The notes under the pieces: generated by a model
What the model saw: only the letters and a program-made list of their open reading frames with translations
Told to the model about the DNA's origin: nothing
The model's database searches: none
Assembly (NCBI RefSeq): GCF_048381675.1
Contig: NZ_JBLWIS010000003.1
Coordinates: forward strand, 1-64,000
Reading direction: 5' to 3'
Source of the DNA: Advenella sp048381675
GTDB lineage: Bacteria; Pseudomonadota; Gammaproteobacteria; Burkholderiales; Burkholderiaceae_B
Length of the DNA: 64,000 nt
Program-made: the position numbers and the translations under genes
Part shown: piece after piece, positions 32,599-40,991 of the stretch
Numbering within the stretch: position 1 is the stretch's first letter
Layout of the letters: each line of letters starts with the position of its first letter

Positions 32599-33432
32599 AT
32601 GATGAAAAAAACATGCTTGTTTTTGCTGGGTCTATTATTGCTGCCCACGGCTTTTGCCAGCAATAAAGAGCGGGTCATTACCCTGGGGGGATCAGTGACT
32701 GAAATCGTGTATGAACTGGGCCTGGGTGAGCGCCTGATTGCTGATGATATTTCCAGCCTGTACCCAGAGGAAGCCACCCGCTTGCCCCGGGTGGGTTACT
32801 ATCGTGCCGTACCGGTGGAAGGGGTGGTTGCCATGAAACCGGATCTTGTCCTTGCCTCTGAAAATGCAGGCCCCGCCCAGGCACTGAACAGTATCGGCAA
32901 ACTGGGGGTTGAGGTTGTCAGGGTTTCCGACCATTCCAGTCTGGAATCCCTGTATGAAAGGGTGCAGCAAATTGCCCGTGTGTTATCTGTCGATGACAAA
33001 GGAGTCGCTTTGGTGGCGCGAATCAAGGCGGATGTGGCCCGGGCGCAGGCCCAGCCAGGAAAAAACCTGAAAACGGCCCTTATCATTAATCGAACCGGTA
33101 ACATTCAGGCAGCTGGCAGCCAAACTGCCGCTTCTACCCTGATGTCGCTGGCCGGATTGACCAACGTGCTGGAGCAGGTACAAAAAGGTTATAAGCCAGT
33201 CTCAGCGGAAAGCTTGGTAAATTTCGGACCTGAGCTTATCATTGTCACTGAGGGTTCTGTGCAGGCCAGTGGTGGCCTGGACAAATTCATCAAGCATCCT
33301 GCCATTGCCACAACACCGGCAGCCATCAATAACCGGATAGTCGTCATGGATGATCTTCTCGCGCTGGGCCTTGGGCCGCGTGTCGCCCAGGCTATTGAAC
33401 AACTTAAACTGGCATCAAATGCAGCACCGTAG
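32599..33432 (+). CDS. hmuT: Periplasmic haem-binding protein HmuT
   Basis: Class III (BtuF-like) binding protein, 277 aa from ATG 32599; ATG 32602 is an equal alternative. The signal peptide MKKTCLFLLGLLLLPTAFA precedes SNKERVITLGGSVTEIVYELG, the typical HmuT opening. Later features are GYYRAVPVEGVVAMKPDLVLAS and the C-terminal LLALGLGPRVAQAIEQL. It shuttles haem from the receptor to HmuUV. The longer in-frame extension upstream lies inside hmuS and has no signal peptide at its end, so it is rejected. Confidence 0.92.
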   Translation: MMKKTCLFLLGLLLLPTAFASNKERVITLGGSVTEIVYELGLGERLIADDISSLYPEEATRLPRVGYYRAVPVEGVVAMKPDLVLASENAGPAQALNSIGKLGVEVVRVSDHSSLESLYERVQQIARVLSVDDKGVALVARIKADVARAQAQPGKNLKTALIINRTGNIQAAGSQTAASTLMSLAGLTNVLEQVQKGYKPVSAESLVNFGPELIIVTEGSVQASGGLDKFIKHPAIATTPAAINNRIVVMDDLLALGLGPRVAQAIEQLKLASNAAP

Positions 33433-34432
33433 TCTTTACCGAAAAAACCTGTTTTCAGTCCGTATTATTTTTGTTTTGGCCATACTGGTGCTAATCAGCC
33501 TGATCGGGTCTGGCAGCAGCGGCGCGGTTGACATCCCGTTGGCGGATATTCCCGCTTTCTTGTGGGGGCAGGTACCTGAAAGCCAGCATATGATGCAGGC
33601 CGTTTTGCTTGACATCCGCATCCCGCGGGTACTGTTCGGGCTGGTAGCGGGGGCCGCGCTGGCCTTGTCAGGCGTGGTCATGCAGGCCCTGTTCAGGAAC
33701 CCGCTGGCGGAACCCGGGCTAATTGGCGTCTCGTCTGGGGCGGCCCTGGGGGCGGTATTAGTGATCGTGCTGACCAGCACCGGTTTCTGGGGGATTGCCA
33801 TGGCCGCATTCATGGGCAGCCTGCTTTGTACTTGGCTGGCCTATTGGGTGGGTTGCCGTTTTCCCGGGGTGGCGGGCCTGTTACTGGCGGGCATTGCCAT
33901 CAATGCCATTACCGGTAGCCTGATCGGCTTGCTTAGTTATATAGCCACCGATAACGAACTTCGCGACCTGACATTCTGGAGCATGGGGAGCCTGGCAGCC
34001 GCGTCCTGGTCAACGCTGGGCTTTATGCTGCCATGGACACTCATTCTTTCGGTTTATGCGGCCCGGCAATGGAAAGCCCTGAATGCCTTGCTGCTTGGGG
34101 AGCGGGAAGTGGAGCATCTGGGCTTTTCCATGCGGGTTTTGCGCCGTCGGCTGATTGTTTGTGTGGCCCTGTTGATTGGTCCGCTGGTGGCGGTAACGGG
34201 CGGCATTGGTTTTGTGGGGCTGGTCGTGCCGCATATCATGCGGATGGTGATTGGTGCCAACCATCGCTACTTGTTGCCAGCCTCATTTTTGGGGGGCGGC
34301 CTGGCCCTGATTTGGGCTGACTGGGTGGCCCGTACGATTATCCTGCCTTCAGAATTGCCTATCGGGTTGGTCACCAGCCTGATTGGGGGGCCGTTTTTTC
34401 TCTGGTTATTGATTCGCCAGATCAAGAGGTAA
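33419..34432 (+). CDS. hmuU: Haem ABC transporter permease HmuU
   Basis: FecCD-type permease, 337 aa with about nine to ten hydrophobic helices. The family motifs include RIPRVLFGLVAGAALALSGVVMQALFRNPLAEPGLIGVSSGAALGA (about 75-119), a near-perfect match to the class, and the coupling-region block VALLIGPLVAVTGGIGFVGLVVPHIMRM. ATG 33419 overlaps the hmuT stop by 14 nt. Confidence 0.94.
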   Translation: MQHRSLYRKNLFSVRIIFVLAILVLISLIGSGSSGAVDIPLADIPAFLWGQVPESQHMMQAVLLDIRIPRVLFGLVAGAALALSGVVMQALFRNPLAEPGLIGVSSGAALGAVLVIVLTSTGFWGIAMAAFMGSLLCTWLAYWVGCRFPGVAGLLLAGIAINAITGSLIGLLSYIATDNELRDLTFWSMGSLAAASWSTLGFMLPWTLILSVYAARQWKALNALLLGEREVEHLGFSMRVLRRRLIVCVALLIGPLVAVTGGIGFVGLVVPHIMRMVIGANHRYLLPASFLGGGLALIWADWVARTIILPSELPIGLVTSLIGGPFFLWLLIRQIKR

Positions 34433-34437
34433 TAATA

Positions 34438-35250
34438 ATGACAAATGCCATGAAAGGCGAGTCGCTACATGTACATCGCCAGCAACGGTGTATTCTTGAC
34501 GATGTTTCCATTACCATTGAAAGCGGGCAGGTGCTGGCTTTGCTGGGTGCCAACGGTGCCGGCAAGTCAACACTGCTTGCGGTGCTGGCCGGTGAAATGA
34601 AACAGGGTTTGTCTGTGCATGACCGGATTGCTGTTTCGATTAACGGTACGGATATGGCTGGCTTGAGTGCAATTGAATGTGCGCAACGACGCGCTGTATT
34701 GCCGCAGAATGCTTCGCTGGCCTTCGACATGAACGTGCTGGAAATCATTGAGATGGGCATGTATCCTTTTTCAGGAATCACGCAGGAGCAGGCTGCTGCC
34801 TTGCTTGACCGGGCCCTGGCCTGGGCCGATGTGCAAGGCCTGAAAGCGCGTAACTATCAGACCTTGTCTGGCGGAGAGAAGCAGCGGGTTCAGTTTGCCC
34901 GCGTGCTGGTGCAGTTGCTGGCCCAGCGTGAACAAGACCCCGATGCCCGTTATATTTTGCTTGATGAACCAACATCAAGCCTTGACCCAAAATACCAGCA
35001 ACAATTACTAAGCACCTTGGGCAAGTTGGCTCGGCAGGAAAACGTCGGCGTGCTGATTATCTTGCATGACCTGAACCTTGCCGCGCGTTATTGCGACAGG
35101 CTTGCCTTGTTGTGCGATGGCAGGCTCATTGCCTGTGACACACCCGAAAAAGTGTTGACACGGGATAACCTGCACGCGGTGTACGGGATCTACGGTCAGG
35201 CTATCCCTCATCCGCTGGTCCCTGAAAAGCTGCTGGTAATCTGGGAATAA
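34438..35250 (+). CDS. hmuV: Haem ABC transporter ATPase HmuV
   Basis: ATP-binding subunit of the haem importer, 270 aa. Walker A is GANGAGKSTL (about 37-46), the signature LSGGEKQRVQFARVL, Walker B YILLDEPTSSLD, and the H-loop LHDLNLAARYCD. HmuV-type proteins have a slightly extended signature-to-Walker-B linker (here LVQLLAQREQDPDARY), as seen in Yersinia and Bordetella homologues. Last gene of the operon; no clear terminator is seen in the 83 nt that follow. Confidence 0.93.
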   Translation: MTNAMKGESLHVHRQQRCILDDVSITIESGQVLALLGANGAGKSTLLAVLAGEMKQGLSVHDRIAVSINGTDMAGLSAIECAQRRAVLPQNASLAFDMNVLEIIEMGMYPFSGITQEQAAALLDRALAWADVQGLKARNYQTLSGGEKQRVQFARVLVQLLAQREQDPDARYILLDEPTSSLDPKYQQQLLSTLGKLARQENVGVLIILHDLNLAARYCDRLALLCDGRLIACDTPEKVLTRDNLHAVYGIYGQAIPHPLVPEKLLVIWE

Positions 35251-35333
35251 AACGCGCTTTACGGTTTGCCGTCATGGCAATGGTGTAATATTTCACTTTT
35301 TTTCTCGAAGCAAACCAAAAAGCAATCATTACA

Positions 35334-36029
35334 ATGAGTCAGTTGAAATATTTTGGCCGGGGCCTGCGTGCGGGGCTACCCATCATGCTGGGCTATATTC
35401 CGGTTGCCATGGCGTTTGGCATAGCAGGTGCCAGCCTGGGTTTGAGTGCATGGGAATTGATTGCCACCTCATTGATTGTTTATGCCGGAGCCGGGCAATT
35501 TTTCATTTTGGCTTCGCTGCAATTGGGTACGCCTTTTGTAACCATGGTTTTGCTGGTTACCCTGCTGAATGCCCGCCATCTTTTATATGGTCCCATTATT
35601 GAAAAGTATTTGCCGCAAGGTCTTAAAAATCGCCTGGTCAAGGCGTTTTACCTGACCGATGAGGTGTTTGCCACCTGCTATGTGGGCATGAACAAGGTGG
35701 AAACCCCTGCCCGTGGCAGTTGGTATATGGGTCTGGGCATATTGGCCTGGCTATCCTGGGCAACCGGGACGGCGATTGGGGTTTTTGCCGGTGATGAATT
35801 ATTAAAGGCTTTTCCGGTGGTTGAAAAGACCTTGGGGTTTGCCTTGCCGGCCATGTTTGTGGCGGTAACGGTCCAAAGTATTCAGCAGCATATGCTGAAG
35901 GCCATGGCCGCAGGCATTGTGATTACCATTGCGGTGGTATCGCTGGGATTCCCCACCCTGGCTATTCTGGTGGGGGCATTTGGTGCCTGCCTGTTTTACA
36001 CCCCTGGAGAGCAAGATGGAGAAGTATGA
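35334..36029 (+). CDS. azlC: Branched-chain amino acid exporter, large subunit AzlC
   Basis: Inner-membrane protein of 231 aa with about six hydrophobic segments. It opens GRGLRAGLPIMLGYIPVAMAFGIAGASLGLSAWELIATSLIVYAGAGQFFILA, the AzlC signature. The AzlCD family exports branched-chain amino acids or analogues. ATG 35334. It overlaps azlD by 14 nt and is independent of the haem operon upstream, although on the same strand. A second, distinct AzlCD pair lies at about 53.3-54.4 kb. Confidence 0.92.
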   Translation: MSQLKYFGRGLRAGLPIMLGYIPVAMAFGIAGASLGLSAWELIATSLIVYAGAGQFFILASLQLGTPFVTMVLLVTLLNARHLLYGPIIEKYLPQGLKNRLVKAFYLTDEVFATCYVGMNKVETPARGSWYMGLGILAWLSWATGTAIGVFAGDELLKAFPVVEKTLGFALPAMFVAVTVQSIQQHMLKAMAAGIVITIAVVSLGFPTLAILVGAFGACLFYTPGEQDGEV

Positions 36030-36345
36030 ATATGTCATTGCCATGGTCGCCATGGGGGTGCTTACTTACCTGATGAGGGCCTTGCCTTTTGTCTTGATGC
36101 AGCGTAGCCGGTTGCTCTCACGCCTGAATTCAGGCCGGTTTGCCATCATGGGCCCGGCTTTGCTGGTGTCAACCACTACGGTGGTGTTGTATTCGGGGTT
36201 GGGTGAAACCGGCTCATGGCAGGAAGTAGGGGCCTATGTCTTGGCGGTGCTGATTCTGGTTGGCGTACTGAAGGTGGCCAAAAATACCGGGCTGGCCATG
36301 CTGGTGGGCATGGTGGCTTATGGATTCCTGATGTGGCTGGTGTAG
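36016..36345 (+). CDS. azlD: Branched-chain amino acid exporter, small subunit AzlD
   Basis: 109-aa membrane protein with about four hydrophobic segments. MAMGVLTYLMRALPFVLM (about 12-29) carries the arginine-bearing first helix of the AzlD family. ATG 36016 lies inside the azlC 3' end (14-nt overlap), giving translational coupling. Followed by a terminator. Confidence 0.9.
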   Translation: MEKYEYVIAMVAMGVLTYLMRALPFVLMQRSRLLSRLNSGRFAIMGPALLVSTTTVVLYSGLGETGSWQEVGAYVLAVLILVGVLKVAKNTGLAMLVGMVAYGFLMWLV

Positions 36346-36348
36346 TGA

Positions 36349-36379
36349 CCGACAGGGCAGAATATGCCCTGCCGGTTTT
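36349..36379 (+). terminator. Terminator after azlCD
   Basis: CCGACAGGGCA (36349-36359) pairs with TGCCCTGCCGG (36365-36375) with one A-C mismatch, around GAATA, followed by TTTT. It separates azlD from convergent thiG. Confidence 0.75.
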
Positions 36380-36393
36380 AGCAGCGGTTGGTA

Positions 36394-37200
36394 TTACAGC
36401 AGGAACGGCCTGCCTGTAACGGGTGTGGTGGGCGTGGCCATGTCTTGTCTGGCCATGATGCCTGCTTCATAGGCCAGTCGACCAGACTGAATGGCCAGTT
36501 TGAATGCTTGTGCCATTTTGACCGGGTCATGTGATTGCGCAACAGCGGAATTCAACAATACGGCATCAAACCCCAGTTCCATGGCTTTCACGGCATCTAC
36601 CGGTGAACCAATGCCCGCATCCACCACCAGCGGAACGTCTGGCAGGCGGGCCCGCAGGGTTCTTAGCGCAAAGGGGTTAACCAGGCCCTGGCCTGATCCA
36701 ATCGGTGCACCCCATGGCATTAAGATGCGGCAGCCTGCATCAAGCAGGCGGTTGCAGGTAACCAGGTCATCGGTGCAATAAGGAAATACTTCAAAGCCAT
36801 CCTTGACCAGTTGTGTGGCGGCCGTGATCAGCTCAATCGGGTCGGGCTGCAGGGTGTAGTCATCACCAATCACTTCAAGCTTGATCCAGTTGGTATTAAA
36901 AATTTCCCGTGCCATATGTGACAGGGTAATGGCCTCACGGGCGGTTTTGCAACCAGCCGTGTTGGGCAGCAGCCGGGCACCATTTTGCTTGAGCATTTGG
37001 AAAAAAGCGTTGGACACCCCGTCGGTCGTGCTTTTGCTTAAGGGGTTTTGCCCCGGCGCAAGCTGGCGTTTAAGGCCAACGGTAACCACCTGTGCGCCCG
37101 AAGCGGCGATGGCATCCTGTAAAACCTTGGGAGAAGGGTAGCCGGCTGTACCAAGAAAAAAACGACTGGACAGCAGGGTATCTGCAATAGTGAATGACAT
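36394..37200 (-). CDS. thiG: Thiazole synthase ThiG
   Basis: TIM-barrel enzyme forming the thiazole phosphate of thiamin from deoxyxylulose phosphate, dehydroglycine and ThiS-thiocarboxylate. 268 aa. Contains NWIKLEVIGDD with the Schiff-base lysine (about 105), PYCTDDLVTCNRLLDAGCRILMPWGAPIGSGQGL, and VVDAGIGSPVDAVKAMELGFDAVLLNSAVAQSHDPVKMA. All are ThiG hallmarks. It follows thiS with an 11-nt gap and forms a thiO-thiS-thiG operon. Confidence 0.96.
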   Translation of the reverse strand: MSFTIADTLLSSRFFLGTAGYPSPKVLQDAIAASGAQVVTVGLKRQLAPGQNPLSKSTTDGVSNAFFQMLKQNGARLLPNTAGCKTAREAITLSHMAREIFNTNWIKLEVIGDDYTLQPDPIELITAATQLVKDGFEVFPYCTDDLVTCNRLLDAGCRILMPWGAPIGSGQGLVNPFALRTLRARLPDVPLVVDAGIGSPVDAVKAMELGFDAVLLNSAVAQSHDPVKMAQAFKLAIQSGRLAYEAGIMARQDMATPTTPVTGRPFLL

Positions 37201-37211
37201 ATTATTCCTGC

Positions 37212-37439
37212 TTAGCCACCGGTAATGGGTGAAAAGGTGAAGACGGCATCGTTGGCTTGCAGTGTATAGGCTTCACGTGCCGAACGGGAAACGAAAATTT
37301 CATTGATGGCGGTGGCGATGGCGGTTGGGTCAGGTTCCTGACGGGCTTCGATTTGTAATTGTTCAACCAGGGCGGCCAGTGTGGTGCCCTGATTGACCGT
37401 GCGTTCAAGACCATTAACTGAAATTGAAATTGTTGTCAT
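37212..37439 (-). CDS. thiS: Sulfur carrier protein ThiS
   Basis: Ubiquitin-like carrier of 75 aa ending FSPITGG; the C-terminal Gly-Gly receives the sulfur as a thiocarboxylate. It starts MTTISISVNGLERTVNQGTTLAALVEQLQ, typical of ThiS. Its ATG overlaps the thiO stop (ATGA), so translation of thiO and thiS is coupled. Confidence 0.94.
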   Translation of the reverse strand: MTTISISVNGLERTVNQGTTLAALVEQLQIEARQEPDPTAIATAINEIFVSRSAREAYTLQANDAVFTFSPITGG

Positions 37440-38506
37440 GCCTGCAATAAAGAATAATCAGCGGAAAATACCGATTTTAAGGCGTTTTCAACTACAGCGG
37501 GTGCGATTAGCCAGCCATGGCGAAACAAGCCGTTAATGCGGGTCAGGCCAGGCTCGGTTTCAATGCGTGGAAAGTTGTCGGCCAGGGCGGGGCGCAGATT
37601 AACTTCCGAGTGGATGATCCTGCCTTCTGCTATTTCCGGCAGAATACTGTGGGCAGCGGCCAGCAGTTCAACTGTGGTACGTACCGAAACGGGGGAACGG
37701 TCTTCGCTTTCGATTTCACTGGCACCGACCACGATGGTATCGGGTGCGCGCGGAACAATATAAACCCGGTAGCGGGGGTGAAGCAGGCGAATGGGACGGT
37801 GCAAACTGACGCCCGGTGCCTGGACCCAGAAAATTTCCCCACGCACGCCCCGTACATTCTGGCAGGAAAGTTCGGCATGGTTATGCATGGGTTTGTCACG
37901 GGCACCAACGCCACGGGTATCAAAAACCCAGTCGAAGGTATGTTTTTCGGTGCCGGTATGAATGGTATGCGGAGTCAGCAAGGTAACCGGCCGGTTCCAG
38001 TGCCATTGCACATTCTGGGCAGATGCCGCCAAAGCCTGCATGGCCTGTACAGTATGAATCTGGCCTTCGTTGGCCAGCAGCCAGGTGTGGGAGGGGCCCT
38101 GTATGGAGGGCTCCAGTCGGGCCAGCTCCTGGCGGGGCAGGGGTTGGGGCTGATCGTGTTCGGGGGCTTTGGCCCTAAGCAGGGATACCAGCCGGTCTGC
38201 GGCACCTTCATCACCGCGGTGCGCCACCAGCAGGCTTCCTTTAAAGTGCAATTCAACCGGCAAGGTCAGGCGAGGGACCAGGTTTGCCCATAAATCCAGG
38301 GATCGCTTGCCCAGCTGAAAAATGTTGTCATCACCGCTCTCCAGTTCGGCAATCGGGCTTAGCATCCCGGCAGCGGTCCAGCCGGCGGCAACCGGGCTGT
38401 TCATGGACGGGGCAGGATCAAATACGCTTACCTGGTGACCTTGCGATGACAAAACAAAAGCGAGCAAACGGCCTGACAGGCCGGCTCCGGCGATAGCGAT
38501 TTTCAT
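37436..38506 (-). CDS. thiO: Glycine oxidase ThiO (FAD-dependent)
   Basis: Aerobic source of dehydroglycine for the thiazole moiety. About 356 aa beginning MKIAIAGAGLSGRLLAFVLSSQGHQVSVFD, the FAD-binding Rossmann GxGxxG at 7-12. The DAO fold ends INGLFRHGWLIAPAVVENALKS, the ThiO signature. A TTG-started extension of 13 residues (to 38545) is possible but gives a polar, unlikely N-terminus. A TATAAT -10 candidate lies about 45 bp upstream on the minus strand. No TPP riboswitch was recognised. thiC, thiE and thiD are not in the window. Confidence 0.92.
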   Translation of the reverse strand: MKIAIAGAGLSGRLLAFVLSSQGHQVSVFDPAPSMNSPVAAGWTAAGMLSPIAELESGDDNIFQLGKRSLDLWANLVPRLTLPVELHFKGSLLVAHRGDEGAADRLVSLLRAKAPEHDQPQPLPRQELARLEPSIQGPSHTWLLANEGQIHTVQAMQALAASAQNVQWHWNRPVTLLTPHTIHTGTEKHTFDWVFDTRGVGARDKPMHNHAELSCQNVRGVRGEIFWVQAPGVSLHRPIRLLHPRYRVYIVPRAPDTIVVGASEIESEDRSPVSVRTTVELLAAAHSILPEIAEGRIIHSEVNLRPALADNFPRIETEPGLTRINGLFRHGWLIAPAVVENALKSVFSADYSLLQA

Positions 38507-38556
38507 GTTTTTTTCTTTGCCTGTTGAATGATTTTTATGAAACAAGGCAACATTAT

Positions 38557-38599
38557 AAACAGGCCGGCTTTTGCCGGTAACAACATAAACGGCCTGTTT
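38557..38599 (-). terminator. Nested stem-loop between the exported-protein gene and thiO
   Basis: Outer arms AAACAGGCC and GGCCTGTTT (about 38557-38565 and 38591-38599) enclose an inner hairpin CCGGC-TTTT-GCCGG (about 38564-38577). On the minus strand it follows the exported-protein gene and precedes thiO. It is probably a terminator or attenuator, though a long T-run is lacking. Confidence 0.45.
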
Positions 38600-38624
38600 C
38601 GGGTTTTATGATGCAGATCAAATC

Positions 38625-39062
38625 TTACCGGCCCAGTTTTTGTTGCAATTGTGGCCCGTATTGCCTGGCCACTGTTTCAAGGTCGGTATAAATTTGCTGG
38701 GTACAGGTTTCGCTGGATTCTGACAGGCAGATGCGGATATGTTGCTGGATATTCAGCCAGGCTGCATGGGGAGCAGGCACATTGACGATATCCACGTTTT
38801 CAGCCAGTGCGGTAAAGCGGCCGTCACGGTTAGGATCTGCACCAATAATTCTTACCCGGGCCACTGCCTGGTCGGGGTGGTTCACCAGTTGCAGCACAGG
38901 AGACAACATGACCCGGTTTTGCAGTTGCGCAACGATATGGGTGCCGATGGGATCATTGGGTGTGTTGCCACTGATGTAAACGGGAATTTTTGCCAGGGCG
39001 GTGGTGGCACAGGTACTGGCCAATACACCCGCCAGCAGTTTGTAAAAAACGGTTTTTTTCAT
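38625..39062 (-). CDS. Uncharacterised exported protein
   Basis: 145 aa with a clear signal peptide (MKKTVFYKLLAGVLASTCATTALA). The mature part begins KIPVYISGNTPNDPIGTHIVAQLQNRVMLSP and has one cysteine pair, ICLSESSETC, that could form a periplasmic disulfide. No domain was recognised. The pattern of predicted short strands plus a C-terminal helix (IYTDLETVARQYGPQLQQKLGR) suggests a small soluble periplasmic protein. It stands alone on the minus strand, divergent from recQ. Confidence 0.8.
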   Translation of the reverse strand: MKKTVFYKLLAGVLASTCATTALAKIPVYISGNTPNDPIGTHIVAQLQNRVMLSPVLQLVNHPDQAVARVRIIGADPNRDGRFTALAENVDIVNVPAPHAAWLNIQQHIRICLSESSETCTQQIYTDLETVARQYGPQLQQKLGR

Positions 39063-39161
39063 TTCTGTTGATCAGCATTGACTATAATGTCAACATCATA
39101 CGACTTTTCTGGTTCAGAATTGTTTTAATAACGGTTAAATCAACTACAGCATATTTCAGCA

Positions 39162-40991
39162 GTGTCACTATCATCAGCCAGCCAGGTTTTACAAACGGTC
39201 TTTGGCTACGAATCTTTCCGGGGCGAACAGCAGGCCATTGTCGAACATCTTGTTTCTGGCGGGGATGCGCTTGTCCTGATGCCCACCGGTGCCGGCAAGT
39301 CCTTGTGTTACCAGGTGCCTGCCTTGGTCAGGGAAGGGTGCGCCATTGTGGTGTCCCCCTTGATTGCCTTAATGAAAGACCAGGTGGATGCCCTCAAAGA
39401 GCTGGGTGTGCAGGCGGCTTACCTGAATTCTACCCTGGATTGGTCGGAAATCCGCGCGGTAGAGCGAGACTTTTTGCGTGGTGAGCTGGATCTGCTTTAT
39501 ATTGCACCCGAACGCTTGCTGGGCGAACGATGCCTGCAATTGTTAAGCCAGGGGCAAATATCCCTGTTTGCGATTGATGAGGCGCATTGTGTGTCGCAGT
39601 GGGGGCATGACTTCCGCCCTGAATATATGGGGCTGTCCATTTTGCATGAGCGCTGGCCCCATGTGCCACGCATTGCCTTAACTGCCACCGCCACCACCCA
39701 TACCCGCCAGGAAATCATCCAGCGCCTGGCGCTGGACGATGCCAAACAGTTTATTGCCAGTTTTGACCGGCCCAATATCACTTATCACATTGTTGAAAAA
39801 CATGATGTGCGGCGCCAGTTGTTGAATTTCATTCGTGAAGAACATATGGGTGATTCAGGAATTGTGTATTGCCTGTCGCGTAATAAAACCGAGGACATTG
39901 CCGAGTTCCTCAGCAAGGAAGGGATTAAGGCCCTGCCGTATCATGCCGGGCTGGATACTGCCCGCAGGGCTGAGCACCAGGCCCGTTTCCAGCAGGAAGA
40001 TGACCTGGTCATGGTGGCAACCATTGCCTTTGGCATGGGTATCAATAAACCTGACGTGCGTTTTGTGGCGCATATCGATTTGCCCAAATCGGTAGAAGGC
40101 TATTATCAGGAAACCGGCCGTGCCGGGCGCGATGGCCTGGCGGCTACCGCCTGGATGGCTTATGGCCTGCAAGATGTGGTACAGCAAAGAAAAATGATTG
40201 AAGATTCAAATGGTGATGAAATCTTCAAGCGTCGTTCGGCAGCCCAGCTTGATGCCATGTTGGGGCTTTGTGAAACCGCGCAGTGCCGGCGTGTTCGTTT
40301 GCTGGCTTATTTTGACCAGCATATTGAGCCGTGCGGCAATTGTGATGTTTGTTTGAATCCGCCCAAAATGTGGGATGGCACGGTGGCGGCACAAAAAATC
40401 CTGTCGGCCGTTTACCGCTTGTTCAAAGAACGCGACCAGCGTTTTGGGGCCGGTCATATTATTGATATTTTGCGCGGCAAGAAAACCGACAGGGTGATCC
40501 AGAACCAGCACGATACCTTAAGTGTTTTTGGGGTGGGGCAAGACTTAAGTGATTCAGCCTGGCGCAGCGTGTTGCGGCAGTTGCTGGCCAATCATTATCT
40601 GGCACTGGACATTGAAGGCTATGGTACCCTGGCCCTGACAGAAAAAAGCCGGGCGGTGCTTAAGGGAGAGGAAGTGCTTATGTTGCGCCAGGAGTCCGAG
40701 CGCATGGCATCTAAATCCCGCAATATCATGCCCAAAACCAAAAAGCCGGTCATTAGCCTGCCTCCTGAAGCCGAAGAGCGTTTCCTCGAGCTTAAGAAGT
40801 GGCGGCTTGCGATTGCCCGGGAGCATGAAGTGCCAGCCTATGTGATTTTCAATGATGCCACACTGCGGCAGATTGCCCTGAACAACCCGGAAACGCTTGA
40901 AGATTTAAGTTTTATCAGCGGGGTGGGGGCGCATAAGCTGGAGGCTTACGGCGAAGCGATTATTGAATTTCTTGAGGAAATGCAGGCTTAA
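39162..40991 (+). CDS. recQ: ATP-dependent DNA helicase RecQ
   Basis: 3'-5' helicase of recombination repair, 609 aa. Motif 0 and Walker A appear as FRGEQQAIVEHLVSGGDALVLMPTGAGKSLCYQVPAL (about 18-54), the DEAH box IDEAHCVSQWGHDFRPEY, then TATATTHTRQEI and the QETGRAGRDG motif VI. The zinc-binding C-R-RV...CGNCDVC segment, a winged-helix RQC and an HRDC domain (EHEVPAYVIFNDATLRQIALNNP) are present. GTG start. The stop overlaps the convergent ruvB stop by 4 nt. Confidence 0.96.
   Translation: MSLSSASQVLQTVFGYESFRGEQQAIVEHLVSGGDALVLMPTGAGKSLCYQVPALVREGCAIVVSPLIALMKDQVDALKELGVQAAYLNSTLDWSEIRAVERDFLRGELDLLYIAPERLLGERCLQLLSQGQISLFAIDEAHCVSQWGHDFRPEYMGLSILHERWPHVPRIALTATATTHTRQEIIQRLALDDAKQFIASFDRPNITYHIVEKHDVRRQLLNFIREEHMGDSGIVYCLSRNKTEDIAEFLSKEGIKALPYHAGLDTARRAEHQARFQQEDDLVMVATIAFGMGINKPDVRFVAHIDLPKSVEGYYQETGRAGRDGLAATAWMAYGLQDVVQQRKMIEDSNGDEIFKRRSAAQLDAMLGLCETAQCRRVRLLAYFDQHIEPCGNCDVCLNPPKMWDGTVAAQKILSAVYRLFKERDQRFGAGHIIDILRGKKTDRVIQNQHDTLSVFGVGQDLSDSAWRSVLRQLLANHYLALDIEGYGTLALTEKSRAVLKGEEVLMLRQESERMASKSRNIMPKTKKPVISLPPEAEERFLELKKWRLAIAREHEVPAYVIFNDATLRQIALNNPETLEDLSFISGVGAHKLEAYGEAIIEFLEEMQA

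Noticed and set aside
37517..38293. A 258-residue open frame on the plus strand opposite thiO
   Set aside because: It lies fully inside thiO in antisense, has low-complexity Gly/Gln-rich content and no domain. A shadow of thiO.
38507..38624. TPP riboswitch upstream of thiO
   Set aside because: Neither the CTGAGA nor the ACC-TGAT type conserved segments were found on the minus strand. Only a nested stem-loop and a TATAAT box are visible.
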